NCBI GenBank assembly: GCA_046316495.1
Contig: JBKDAM010000045.1
Location: 121,486-185,485 of the forward strand
Source: M3007 sp046316495
Lineage (GTDB): Bacteria; Bacteroidota; Bacteroidia; Chitinophagales; Saprospiraceae
Direction: 5' to 3'
Length of the DNA: 64,000 nt
Positions 33,511 through 42,021 of this stretch are shown piece by piece. Made by a program: the position numbers and the translations under genes. Positions within the stretch are counted from its first letter, which is position 1, and every line of letters starts with the position of its first letter. Below the pieces are notes generated by a model that did no database searches, was not told the origin of the DNA, and worked only from the letters and a program-made list of their open reading frames with translations.

Positions 33511-34000
33511 TTTCTAGTACGTATTCCCTGATCTTAGACACTAATATTGAAAGTGAATCCACATCGGTGCGCAACGACAAGCGATGGGGTGGCAGTGGGT
33601 CTGCAGTATCCCGAATTTGTTCGTAAACCGTATAATCGGCTTCACTGTCCGGCCTTGGGTGTCCAAGTCGCTCTCTAAGGATGTTTTCGGAGGCAGTTAC
33701 CTCAATCCAGCAAAGGGGCACTCTGAGCTCTTCCGCCAGTTGAATAAAGGCGCGCTGAACCGAGGCCTGGTGAAAAGTGCTGTCTACCACCACCGTCTCC
33801 CCCTGTGAAAGGGCCTTTCGAGCGCGCAAAAGCAGCTCATTATATACCTTTTGTTTGGTTTCTGGGCTGTACTTTCCCCGCAGCTTCAACTCGTTCCTTA
33901 ATGCATCGCTGTTTAAGTGAAGTACTTGTTCACTAGCAGCATACGCGGAAGCTAAGGTCGTTTTCCCAGTTCCGGGGAGTCCTGCGATTAGTATAAGCAT
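33479..34000 (-). CDS. P-loop kinase (AAA/zeta-toxin-like ATP-binding protein)
   Basis: The 173-residue protein opens with the Walker A motif in MLILIAGLPGTGKTTLASAY and continues HLNSDALRNELKLRG, typical of small-molecule kinases of the gluconate/zeta/chloramphenicol kinase group. VVVDSTFHQASVQRAFIQLA is the matching Walker B-like segment and LCWIEVTASENILRERL the lid. Its 3' end overlaps the APH-like gene by 32 nt, so translation is coupled. The pair corresponds to the C-terminal and N-terminal halves of the fused proteins seen elsewhere and probably forms one functional complex. Confidence 0.8.
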   Translation of the reverse strand: MLILIAGLPGTGKTTLASAYAASEQVLHLNSDALRNELKLRGKYSPETKQKVYNELLLRARKALSQGETVVVDSTFHQASVQRAFIQLAEELRVPLCWIEVTASENILRERLGHPRPDSEADYTVYEQIRDTADPLPPHRLSLRTDVDSLSILVSKIREYVLENGKRGPITTP

Positions 34001-34013
34001 AAATTACCGCGAA

Positions 34014-34751
34014 TTACCAACTGATTCCCTGCTCCAGGGCTTGGGGATGTAGCTGAAAAAAAATGGATCCCCCAAAGGTAGCACAGGAACGAAACGTATA
34101 GGTTCGAAGTGCTGCTACCGTTGGATCCGTGGCTGGGCAGCTTTGGATTACTTGTACCCCTTCCAAAGAGGTCACCTCCTGATATAGCCGACCATGGTCA
34201 GAATGCCCTAACTCGAAGCCCTTTTTGGCTCGATAATGGTCTTTGTAGCGCCGAAAAAGATCATTTCCATCCCAGTAAAGTGCGCCTTGAACAGCCTCCA
34301 CCACCGATTCAAATCCCCAAAACTGCCGGGTAAACAACCGTATAACGGCCAAGGTAGCACTGCGCCTGCGTTGTTCATCACCAGACTCTCCGTAGTACTC
34401 TTGTAAAATAGGGCTGTTAATCCCTTTAGTGTACCCCGAATCGTTCAATAAATCCTGTAAACCATAAAACCGCTGGGCACGTTGGAAGGCCGCACTTTTG
34501 GAACGTGCATACTGATACATAGTAACGGCCATAGCAAATGCTTCCCGCTCCATCTCTACTATAGGCTGAACGGGATGAATCTGACGGAGCAATCCCAAAT
34601 AGGTACTCTCCGCATAAATGATGGCTGCGTACCGCTGAAGCTGCGAACCAGTTAGATAGGGTACACGCTGGCCCGCATAAATAGCGTCATCTGCAACTCC
34701 CGGCTGGATTCCCTCCAGTGCACCCGCTTTATTGTAAATTAAACTCGCCAT
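34014..34751 (-). CDS. Hypothetical protein
   Basis: This 245-residue soluble protein is not recognised. The ATG at 34751 is used; the longer open frame begins at TTG and has no supporting signal. Visible features are a helical N-terminal half (QLQRYAAIIYAESTYLGLL, EREAFAMAVTMYQYARSKS), a charged centre around residues 110-160, and a C-terminal part with two Cys (QSCPATDPTVA, FRSCATFGGSIFF). No signal peptide or membrane helix is seen. It ends 13 nt before the P-loop kinase gene on the same strand, so it may lead that operon. Confidence 0.55.
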   Translation of the reverse strand: MASLIYNKAGALEGIQPGVADDAIYAGQRVPYLTGSQLQRYAAIIYAESTYLGLLRQIHPVQPIVEMEREAFAMAVTMYQYARSKSAAFQRAQRFYGLQDLLNDSGYTKGINSPILQEYYGESGDEQRRRSATLAVIRLFTRQFWGFESVVEAVQGALYWDGNDLFRRYKDHYRAKKGFELGHSDHGRLYQEVTSLEGVQVIQSCPATDPTVAALRTYTFRSCATFGGSIFFQLHPQALEQGISW

Positions 34752-34887
34752 CTTATTCCTGAAATAGGGGTCCTTTAATTTGCCAATTTCCAAACAAATT
34801 TCCGTTGATTGGCTTTTTCCTTTCAAATGTCGGGAAAATAATAGACTTTCGCCCTACTAATTAAGCTCAAACACAAGAATAATCACT

Positions 34888-37800
34888 ATGGTAGTAGTTC
34901 ATTCACCTCGGCTGATCATTTGCCTTCTTTGCCTTTTGTCCTTTCGCCTCTGGAGCCAAACTCCGGAGCAGTTAAAAGGAATCAACATCCGGTCTATTGG
35001 CCCAGCCGCTATGTCGGGCCGTATCACTGCGCTAGCCGTGGATCCGACTAATGACCAAATCATTTATGCAGGTGCCGCCTCCGGAGGTGTCTGGAGGAGT
35101 ACTAGCGGAGGCACCAACTGGAGCCCCATTTTTGACAAAGCCCCTACTCAGAGCATCGGGTCGATCGCTATCAACCCCCACAACCCGGATGAAATTTGGG
35201 TGGGGACCGGGGAGGGTAATCCCCGAAACTCACAGAATTTTGGAGCCGGCATCTTCCGCTCCATCGATGGCGGTAAAAATTGGGTCTGCATGGGGCTTCA
35301 AAACTCCAGAGCAATCCACCGGATTGTCATTCACCGCGACCACCCAGAAATCATCTGGGCAGGGGTCATAGGGTCTGCCTATGGCCCAAATGAGGAGCGC
35401 GGGGTCTTCAAAACAACCGATGGCGGGAAAACCTGGCAGAAATCCTTGTTTGTTAATAACCTGACCGGCTGCGCAGATTTAGTAGCCGACCCCAGTAACC
35501 CCAATAAACTGGTCGCAGCGATGTGGGAATACAAACGCGACCCTTGGTTCTTTAACAGCGGAGGAAAAGGTTCCGGTCTCTACATCACCTTTGATGGAGG
35601 AACCACCTGGGAACGCCGAACTGAAAAAGACGGACTCCCTGAAGGAAACCTTGGCCGAATTGGCCTGGCCATAGCCGCCAGCAACTCAAAAACCATCTAT
35701 GCCCTGGTTGAAGCCAAAGAAAATGCGCTGTACAAAAGCACAGACGGAGGCTTTAACTGGCGGAAAATGGCGGACAAAAACCAAGGAGACCGCCCCTTTT
35801 ATTACCATGAGCTCTATGTAGATCCATCCGATGAAAACACCCTCTACTCCGTTCACTCCCAAATCACCAAATCAATTGATGGCGGTAGAACCTTCGATGG
35901 CTGGGTGAACTATTGGAAAATCCACCCCGACCACCACGCCTTTTGGATTAATCCCAAAAACAGTAAACATATCATCAACGGAAATGACGGGGGACTAAAC
36001 ATAACCCTAGATGGGGGCGCAACTTGGCGCTACGCAGACAATATTCCAGTAGGTCAATTCTACCACATTAACCTGGATAATGAAACACCCTACAATATTT
36101 ATGGAGGACTCCAAGACAATGGCTCTTGGGTAGGCCCCTCCGCTGTATGGAGTTCCAGCGGACTACGAAACAGCGAATGGCAGGAAGTCTACTTCGGAGA
36201 CGGCTTTGATGTAGTGCCACAACGCGATAACCCACGCTGGATGTTTGCGATGTCACAAGGGGGTAACCTGGCGCATATCGATCGAATTACTGGAAAAAAT
36301 ACGTTTATACAACCGTTGCACCCCGAGGGAAAAAAATTACGCTGGAACTGGAATGCTGGTATCGCCCAAGACCCACACCGCGATCATGGCATCTACTTTG
36401 GATCTCAATACCTACATTACTCCCCTGACCTGGGTGTAAGCTGGCAAATCTTATCCCTCGACCTTACCACTAATGATACCTCCAAAATGCACCAGGATAT
36501 TTCTGGAGGCCTCACCATTGATGCTACCAATGCCGAAAACCACTGCACCATTATCGCAATCGCTCCCAGCCCGGTAGATAAGAACACCATTTGGGTCGGA
36601 ACCGACGATGGGAATGTCCAACTTACCAGAGATGGGGGGCAAACCTGGACTAACTTTGCGGATAAACTTCCGGACTGCCCCAAAGCAGCCTGGATTGCAC
36701 AAATAGAAGTATCCACTAAAAATGCCGGAGAAGCCTTCGTCGTCGTCAATAACTACCGGCAAAATGACTGGGATGCCTACCTCTACCATACCCTGGATTT
36801 TGGAAAAAAATGGAAACGACTAGCCTCTCCCAAAAACGTCCGTAGCTTCTGTCTTTCGGTAGTCCAAGACCCCGTTGAACCCAAACTGTTGTTTCTCGGA
36901 ACCGATCAAGGACTTTGCTACAGCACCGACTATGGCAATAATTGGCAACAGTGGAATATAGAGCAGTTTCCAGCTGTACCCGTCCAAGATATGAAAATCC
37001 ACCCCAACACGGGCGACCTGGTACTAGGCACCTTCGGCCGGGCTATCTGGATTCTTGACAACCTCTCCCCACTCCGGAAAATCGCTGCAGAAGGCCCTTC
37101 GATCCTCGAAAAACCCCTCGTTCTCTTTTCACCTCAAGATGCCATCCTCGCGAACTACACCTCTTATAAAGGTGCCCGTTTCGTTGGAGATGAAACCTAC
37201 AAAGGACAAAACAAATCACCTTATGGACAAATACCAATGTGGGTGAAAAAACAGAAAAAAGAAGAAAATACGTCCAAAAAAGAAGAAAAAAAGGAGGATA
37301 AACCAACACAAGGAAGAGGACGCGGGCGCGGAGGTGACAAAAAAGAAAAAGCGACCGTCTGGATCATCGATATGAAAGGCGACACCATTCGTCGTTTTAA
37401 ATCAGAGGTCGATACCGGCTTTACCTCAATATTCTGGTATTTAGATACCAAAGGTGTGGCCTTCCCAAGCAACCGCGAACCAGACAAGGACCAACTGGAA
37501 CCAGGAAATGGACCCTCCGCTCTGCCCGGAACATATAAAGTGGTCGTCAAACTGGGTGAAAGCCTGGACTCTACCCAAATAAAAGTGCTGGATGATCCCC
37601 GAATGCCAGAGCCTATGGATGTTCGAGTTGCCCGAATGGAGGCCCTTCGCTCCTTCAACCTGACTGTAGAAAAAGCTACAAAGGCCTATCAACGATTAAA
37701 GGACGCTGAAAAAACCATCAACCTCGTAGAAAGCCAATGGGTAAACGTACCCGATAGCCTAAAAAAAGAGGCACTCAAACTTGGCAGTGCTATTAAAGAC

Positions 37801-38076
37801 TCCGTCTCTGTCCTCAAGAATGTCTTCTTTTCCCAAAAAGAAAATGTAAAAGGAATACAACGAAATCCGGAGGAGCTCAACTCCTATTTCTGGCAGGCAA
37901 GAGGATATATCGAAGATAGCTATGGCCCACCGAGCCCAACCGCTCAACTGGCTATCAAAAAAGTAGAAGATGCCACCAACCAACTCCTTCAGCGCATCGA
38001 TGCAGTCCTGGGAACCCAATGGAAAACCTACAGAGAAGCGGCCGAGAAGGTACCCTATTCGCTTTTTAAAGAGTAA
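34888..38076 (+). CDS. Large secreted BNR/VPS10-like beta-propeller protein
   Basis: The 1062-residue protein has a signal peptide (LIICLLCLLSFRLWSQ). It then has a two-propeller region made of BNR/sortilin-type repeats with the Asp-box pattern SxDGGxxW: RSIDGGKNW, KTTDGGKTW, ITFDGGTTW, KSTDGGFNW, STDYGNNW and LTRDGGQTW. Proteins of this size and order are often named VPS10-domain or xyloglucanase-like proteins. At about residues 788-828 a Lys/Glu-rich linker ending GRGRGRGG separates the propellers from a C-terminal part with a beta-sandwich (about 830-905) and a helical bundle (about 915-1060). No sorting tail is seen. Substrate unknown; a protein or glycan ligand is likely. Confidence 0.82.
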   Translation: MVVVHSPRLIICLLCLLSFRLWSQTPEQLKGINIRSIGPAAMSGRITALAVDPTNDQIIYAGAASGGVWRSTSGGTNWSPIFDKAPTQSIGSIAINPHNPDEIWVGTGEGNPRNSQNFGAGIFRSIDGGKNWVCMGLQNSRAIHRIVIHRDHPEIIWAGVIGSAYGPNEERGVFKTTDGGKTWQKSLFVNNLTGCADLVADPSNPNKLVAAMWEYKRDPWFFNSGGKGSGLYITFDGGTTWERRTEKDGLPEGNLGRIGLAIAASNSKTIYALVEAKENALYKSTDGGFNWRKMADKNQGDRPFYYHELYVDPSDENTLYSVHSQITKSIDGGRTFDGWVNYWKIHPDHHAFWINPKNSKHIINGNDGGLNITLDGGATWRYADNIPVGQFYHINLDNETPYNIYGGLQDNGSWVGPSAVWSSSGLRNSEWQEVYFGDGFDVVPQRDNPRWMFAMSQGGNLAHIDRITGKNTFIQPLHPEGKKLRWNWNAGIAQDPHRDHGIYFGSQYLHYSPDLGVSWQILSLDLTTNDTSKMHQDISGGLTIDATNAENHCTIIAIAPSPVDKNTIWVGTDDGNVQLTRDGGQTWTNFADKLPDCPKAAWIAQIEVSTKNAGEAFVVVNNYRQNDWDAYLYHTLDFGKKWKRLASPKNVRSFCLSVVQDPVEPKLLFLGTDQGLCYSTDYGNNWQQWNIEQFPAVPVQDMKIHPNTGDLVLGTFGRAIWILDNLSPLRKIAAEGPSILEKPLVLFSPQDAILANYTSYKGARFVGDETYKGQNKSPYGQIPMWVKKQKKEENTSKKEEKKEDKPTQGRGRGRGGDKKEKATVWIIDMKGDTIRRFKSEVDTGFTSIFWYLDTKGVAFPSNREPDKDQLEPGNGPSALPGTYKVVVKLGESLDSTQIKVLDDPRMPEPMDVRVARMEALRSFNLTVEKATKAYQRLKDAEKTINLVESQWVNVPDSLKKEALKLGSAIKDSVSVLKNVFFSQKENVKGIQRNPEELNSYFWQARGYIEDSYGPPSPTAQLAIKKVEDATNQLLQRIDAVLGTQWKTYREAAEKVPYSLFKE

Positions 38077-38102
38077 TATTCTTGATAAGTAGATACCTCA
38101 TG

Positions 38103-38138
38103 GAGCCCGCCCTGTTTTCCAGGGCGGGCTCTTTTTTT
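38103..38138 (+). terminator. Intrinsic terminator
   Basis: GAGCCCGCCCTG (38103-38114) pairs perfectly with 38120-38131 around a 5-nt loop, followed by seven T. Confidence 0.93.
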
Positions 38139-38166
38139 CTATAAGCGCCTCCCCCCACGAATGCTG

Positions 38167-38937
38167 TTATTGGAAAAACCGATTGGGATACAATACCCAA
38201 GTAAGACCAATACTACTTTCCGCTACCGAAAATGGATACTTACGACCAACCTGAACCCATTTTAATTGAAACTGTCCGTTGCGACGACCAAAATTTAAAG
38301 ATAAACCAGGTTCAATCACTGAATAAACACGGTCTAGCTCTGGGAAACCCTCCAAAACAACACCAAACGGTGGTGTTAAATCTGAGTCTAGCTCAAAGTA
38401 GCGAAGGGCGCCTAAACGCAAAGAGGCGTGTAGCTGAACATACCGCGATAATAAGGCTACGCCCGGTTCGAGGTAATACTTCCGAAAACGCATATCCGTT
38501 TGACCCAAGTACACCGGACCCACTCCTGTAACATAATTTTCTTCTGAAAAAATATTCTCTGCTCTTGACTGCTGAAGCGCCAAATGGGCCGAAAAAAGCC
38601 AGCCTATACGTTGGCTTCTTTCATACAAGTGATACCAACCGCCAGCCGCACCCAGAAAGCGACCTTTTCCATCATTGCCCAAATATTCACTCCCTTCGAA
38701 AAAACCTGCTTCCAATGCACCAAAAAAGTGGTTGGAAAAGGCATACCCTCCCTTCATTTCCCATCCAGATGAATGGTCCTGAACACCTCCCCCCGCCATC
38801 AGCATCACATCGCCTCGCTCCTGAAATCCAGGAGAAAGGGGTAGCGAAGGCGCATAAAAATAATGAGTACATCCTGAAAATAAGACGGGCAAGAGGATCG
38901 CCGACAATCGAAAAAAATGGGTGTTAAGGTGCATCAT
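38167..38937 (-). CDS. Outer-membrane-type lipoprotein, paralogue 1
   Basis: The 256-residue protein starts at 38937 (or 38934), where a lipoprotein signal peptide begins (MHLNTHFFRLSAILLPVLFSGC). The mature part YFYAPSLPLSPGFQERGDVM, then MKGGYAFSNHFFGALEAG, followed by many alternating-hydrophobic strands, suggests a beta-barrel-like or beta-rich surface protein. It is clearly homologous to the next gene upstream: both share AP-LPL-P-F-ERGD, GYAFSNH-F-A-E, AGGWY and SIRLGALRYF-like blocks. The longer open frame overlaps the neighbouring gene and is rejected. Function unknown. Confidence 0.72.
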   Translation of the reverse strand: MMHLNTHFFRLSAILLPVLFSGCTHYFYAPSLPLSPGFQERGDVMLMAGGGVQDHSSGWEMKGGYAFSNHFFGALEAGFFEGSEYLGNDGKGRFLGAAGGWYHLYERSQRIGWLFSAHLALQQSRAENIFSEENYVTGVGPVYLGQTDMRFRKYYLEPGVALLSRYVQLHASLRLGALRYFELDSDLTPPFGVVLEGFPELDRVYSVIEPGLSLNFGRRNGQFQLKWVQVGRKYPFSVAESSIGLTWVLYPNRFFQ

Positions 38938-39001
38938 AAGGTAGTATTTTATGTGGAAAAAATCGAAATCATCGACTACTCGGTAAAAACAGCAACAGGC
39001 A

Positions 39002-39790
39002 TTACTGCGATAAACCTGTCCCCTTATTCCCTCGAGGATAAAGGACCAAACCAATTCCAACCGTTCGATCTAAGGCATTAAAAGAGTAGTTGGGAAAGGA
39101 ATACACCCATTTTAGCTGCAATTTCCATTGTTTATCCCCATAGGAGAGCGCAAAACAGGGCTCCATTACAGGAAAAACCCGGTACAATGGAGGAAAAGAC
39201 TCCCTCCAGCCCGTGGTAGTGGCACTTAAATTGTCCAATAAACCAAAATACCGAAGAGCCCCCAATCGGATAGAGGTATAAAAATGAAACCTACTTCCTA
39301 AATAAGTAAGACCGGGCTCAAAGGTGCTTTTGCGAAAACGGTGTTGCGTGGTACCACTAAAATAAGGCGTTGGAGACTGAAAATAACTTAGGGAATAATA
39401 GGTATGCTCTGTTCGAGCCACCTGAAAAGCGAACGGTAAGGTAAACAACCAGTTTTTGCCTCCACCCGAGCGGAAGGGTTGGTACCACCCACCGGCAAAA
39501 CCAACATATTGGCCTCTTCCCTCATTTAGGTCTTTTTGCTTCCCCCTAGCTGTGCCCCCTTCAATAGCCGCAAACAAATGGTTAGAAAAAGCATACCCTG
39601 CTTTGACGTCTGCTCCCACCTGAGCTTGTACCTGCGTACCAACGCCTGCTGTTAGCATCCAGTCACCCCGCTGCTCAAATATAGGTGCTAAGGGCAACGC
39701 TGGGGCATAATATGCATGCTGACAACTAGTTCCCAATATAACAAGTAGCCCAAAAACGGACCATAGGGAAGCCCACTTAAGCGTATTCAT
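39002..39790 (-). CDS. Outer-membrane-type lipoprotein, paralogue 2
   Basis: The 262-residue protein starts at 39790 with a lipoprotein signal peptide (MNTLKWASLWSVFGLLVILG, Cys shortly after in GTSCQHAYY). The blocks YYAPALPLAPIFEQRGDWM, VKAGYAFSNHLFAAIEGG, FAGGWYQPF and IRLGALRYFGLL align with the downstream paralogue, so the two arose by tandem duplication followed by strong divergence. The strand pattern ends in an aromatic-rich segment, as in outer-membrane beta-barrels, though a lipid anchor on a barrel is unusual. A LytS-type sensor kinase gene lies 67 nt upstream on the same strand. Function unknown. Confidence 0.72.
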   Translation of the reverse strand: MNTLKWASLWSVFGLLVILGTSCQHAYYAPALPLAPIFEQRGDWMLTAGVGTQVQAQVGADVKAGYAFSNHLFAAIEGGTARGKQKDLNEGRGQYVGFAGGWYQPFRSGGGKNWLFTLPFAFQVARTEHTYYSLSYFQSPTPYFSGTTQHRFRKSTFEPGLTYLGSRFHFYTSIRLGALRYFGLLDNLSATTTGWRESFPPLYRVFPVMEPCFALSYGDKQWKLQLKWVYSFPNYSFNALDRTVGIGLVLYPRGNKGTGLSQ

Positions 39791-39857
39791 AGCGATCTCT
39801 TTTTCAGCATAAGGTAGGCATTTCAAATGAAACGCACAAATTAGAATACTGTACGCT

Positions 39858-40916
39858 CTATGTCTTTACAAGGTCGAGGTATAAACTAACCCGGTATAAA
39901 TTTGGCTCATCTTTTATCTCAAGATGATAACGATCCGGATAGAGCAATTGCAACCGTTGACGGACATTGACTAATCCAATTCCACCGCTTCGATTAAAGG
40001 ATACGGCCGGTAAATTTCCAGATTTTGCATTTTCAATAACAAATACCAACTGATCAAATGCTACTTCCAGCTTGAGGTGTACATACCCACCCCCATTGAT
40101 TTGGTGGTTTAAACCATGCTTAAAGCTATTTTCCACGAAGGGCACCAACAAAAGAGGTGCTATTAATTGATGGCTGACCTGCCCCTCCACCTCAAATTGA
40201 ATAGAGGCACCTTCTGGTTGACGAAGCCGTTCAAGGTCCAAGTAATTATTTAAGTATTGGATTTCCTTACTCAGTAGGACCTGCTGTTCGTTGCATTCGT
40301 ACAACATGTAACGCATAATTTCCGACAACTTAAGGACAATTTCAGGTGCCAGATCACTTTTTTTGAGGGTAAGTGCGTAGAGGTTATTCAGCGTATTGAA
40401 TAAAAAATGAGGATTGATTTGACTTTTTAATAAACGCAGTTCACTCTCCATGGTACGGGTAATCAATTCCTTTTTTTCTTGTTGGTACCGCCACCAATCC
40501 ATGATGATATGGAGAACGGTGGTCAACAGCGCAAGCGATATGTTTCCTAATAAAAATAAAGGCTGTTGTTTAATCAGGGCTGCTTGAAAGTTAACATAAC
40601 CAGAAAGCTGTAGGAAGAGAGCGAGCACCTGAATAGGGGTAATCAACACGCAAAAGCCAATAAGTAGGAGGAGGTACATTGGAATGCTCCTCCGCATCCA
40701 CCGGGGAATCAGGTATAATAAATTGGTGTAGGCGATTAATAAATAAAAAGCAAGGGTAATACTCTCATTCGCCAACGCCAACCCAATATTACGGTTTTGC
40801 CCATAATCGAGCAACAACAGGGTGCTATACACCACCAGCCAAAAAAGTAGATGATAAGCGGCCCTACGAGAGAGGAATTCGTAAATTCGATCGAGAAAAG
40901 AGTGGGTTACTTGCAT
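39858..40916 (-). CDS. LytS/YehU-type sensor histidine kinase
   Basis: The 352-residue protein has four hydrophobic segments in residues 15-135, followed by the His-kinase domain of the LytS type. LLKSQINPHFLFNTLNNLYA contains the phospho-accepting His near residue 175. LLVPFVENSFKHGLN is the N box, and SGGIGLVNVRQRLQLLYPD the G box of the ATPase domain. These kinases normally act with a LytTR response regulator encoded next door. None is present here: the downstream genes are the two lipoproteins. It is thus an orphan kinase in this window. Confidence 0.88.
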   Translation of the reverse strand: MQVTHSFLDRIYEFLSRRAAYHLLFWLVVYSTLLLLDYGQNRNIGLALANESITLAFYLLIAYTNLLYLIPRWMRRSIPMYLLLLIGFCVLITPIQVLALFLQLSGYVNFQAALIKQQPLFLLGNISLALLTTVLHIIMDWWRYQQEKKELITRTMESELRLLKSQINPHFLFNTLNNLYALTLKKSDLAPEIVLKLSEIMRYMLYECNEQQVLLSKEIQYLNNYLDLERLRQPEGASIQFEVEGQVSHQLIAPLLLVPFVENSFKHGLNHQINGGGYVHLKLEVAFDQLVFVIENAKSGNLPAVSFNRSGGIGLVNVRQRLQLLYPDRYHLEIKDEPNLYRVSLYLDLVKT

Positions 40917-40994
40917 AGCAGATTCGGCTACAAAGCAACAATAGATTTGGCGAATGGACCAAAGTTTTAGATCAAAGCACCATTTTATTGCACA

Positions 40995-41028
40995 AAAAAA
41001 GCCGTCCCGGGTGTGGGACGGCTTTTTT
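40995..41028. terminator. Bidirectional intrinsic terminator after gldN
   Basis: A perfect 14-bp stem (40995-41008 with 41015-41028) with a 6-nt loop, A-run on one side and T-run on the other. On the minus strand it lies 21 nt after the gldN stop codon and closes the gld operon. Confidence 0.92.
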
Positions 41029-41049
41029 AAAAGCAGTAAACAGCTTTAA

Positions 41050-41931
41050 TTAATACTGCCAAAGATCGTGCTCAAAGTTGAAAATTTCATTTTTGATCTT
41101 TTCAGACTCCATCAACAGATCTACACCAGTGAGGTATTCTTCTAGTTTGCGGTCATACACATTGGACTCCTTGTAAATATAAGAAGCGAACTGACGCATT
41201 TCGAAAAGGTCTTCCCAGGAGATAGAAGCGTTGGTATTTCCACCAGGAGTGAACACACGCTGGCGAGCAAACATTTCGCGGGCCTGTGGGTAGTAAACCC
41301 AGAAAAGTGGACGCTCGAAACGGAAATTACCTTGTTCATCTTTTACATCGATCAGGGGAGCAATACCCATCACACGAACGTTCATGGTAGATGTTTCTTT
41401 ATCGAAGAACCAAATTTCTTTGATACGGAAACGCTTAACGTCCTCCCAGTTGATATCATTCCGAACGATTTGCACTTTCTCTTCGTACGTTTCAGGGTCG
41501 AAGGTCATTACCGTATCGGTTTTTGACAACATACCCAGTACGTCGTTGGTGCTCAGACGCTTGGTAAATTTATCATCTTCGGTGCTATAAACGGGCAGTT
41601 CACCTTTTGTAGCTGCATCAGAGAGCATTTTGAAGAAAGGCGCTTCAGGGTAGGAGAACGGGAGATTCATTTTCTCACGAACGTCTACAATACGCCATAC
41701 GCGCTTTTCCCAGAAGATATCGCTTTCACGAATCGGCTGGTAAGCAAGGACACGGCGCTGGGCCATCACCTCTTTTTTTACCACGTCATCGATCGGCATA
41801 TCACCTGACATCGGTTCGCTCACCTCGGTTTGTTCTTCTACCTCAATCTCTTCTGGATCTTGGGCCATTATTGCCAACGGCATAGTAGCCATAAAAAGAC
41901 AAAGGGAAGTCCACTTTAAGAAGTTTTGCAT
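41050..41931 (-). CDS. gldN: Type IX secretion / gliding protein GldN
   Basis: GldN (PorN in Porphyromonas) is a periplasmic protein that forms ring structures with the lipoprotein GldK under the outer membrane. The ATG at 41931 opens a signal peptide (MQNFLKWTSLCLFMATMPLA). Family features are REKMNLPFSYPEAPFFKML, then DINWEDVKRFRIKEIWFFDK and RPLFWVYYPQAREMFARQRV. Length 293 residues is normal. It is the last gene of gldLMN, 90 nt after gldM, and ends at a strong terminator. Confidence 0.93.
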   Translation of the reverse strand: MQNFLKWTSLCLFMATMPLAIMAQDPEEIEVEEQTEVSEPMSGDMPIDDVVKKEVMAQRRVLAYQPIRESDIFWEKRVWRIVDVREKMNLPFSYPEAPFFKMLSDAATKGELPVYSTEDDKFTKRLSTNDVLGMLSKTDTVMTFDPETYEEKVQIVRNDINWEDVKRFRIKEIWFFDKETSTMNVRVMGIAPLIDVKDEQGNFRFERPLFWVYYPQAREMFARQRVFTPGGNTNASISWEDLFEMRQFASYIYKESNVYDRKLEEYLTGVDLLMESEKIKNEIFNFEHDLWQY

Positions 41932-42021
41932 GACTCGCAAATTGTTTTTATTAGAAAATTTGTTGAAAGGGTTTGGATTGTATAAGCCGTTAGGCGAATT
42001 CAATCCAAACCCAAGAACGAT

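Noticed and set aside
39002..39060. Overlap between the two paralogous lipoprotein genes
   Set aside because: It arises only from the longest open frame of the downstream gene; the signal peptide places its real start at 38937, so the genes do not overlap.
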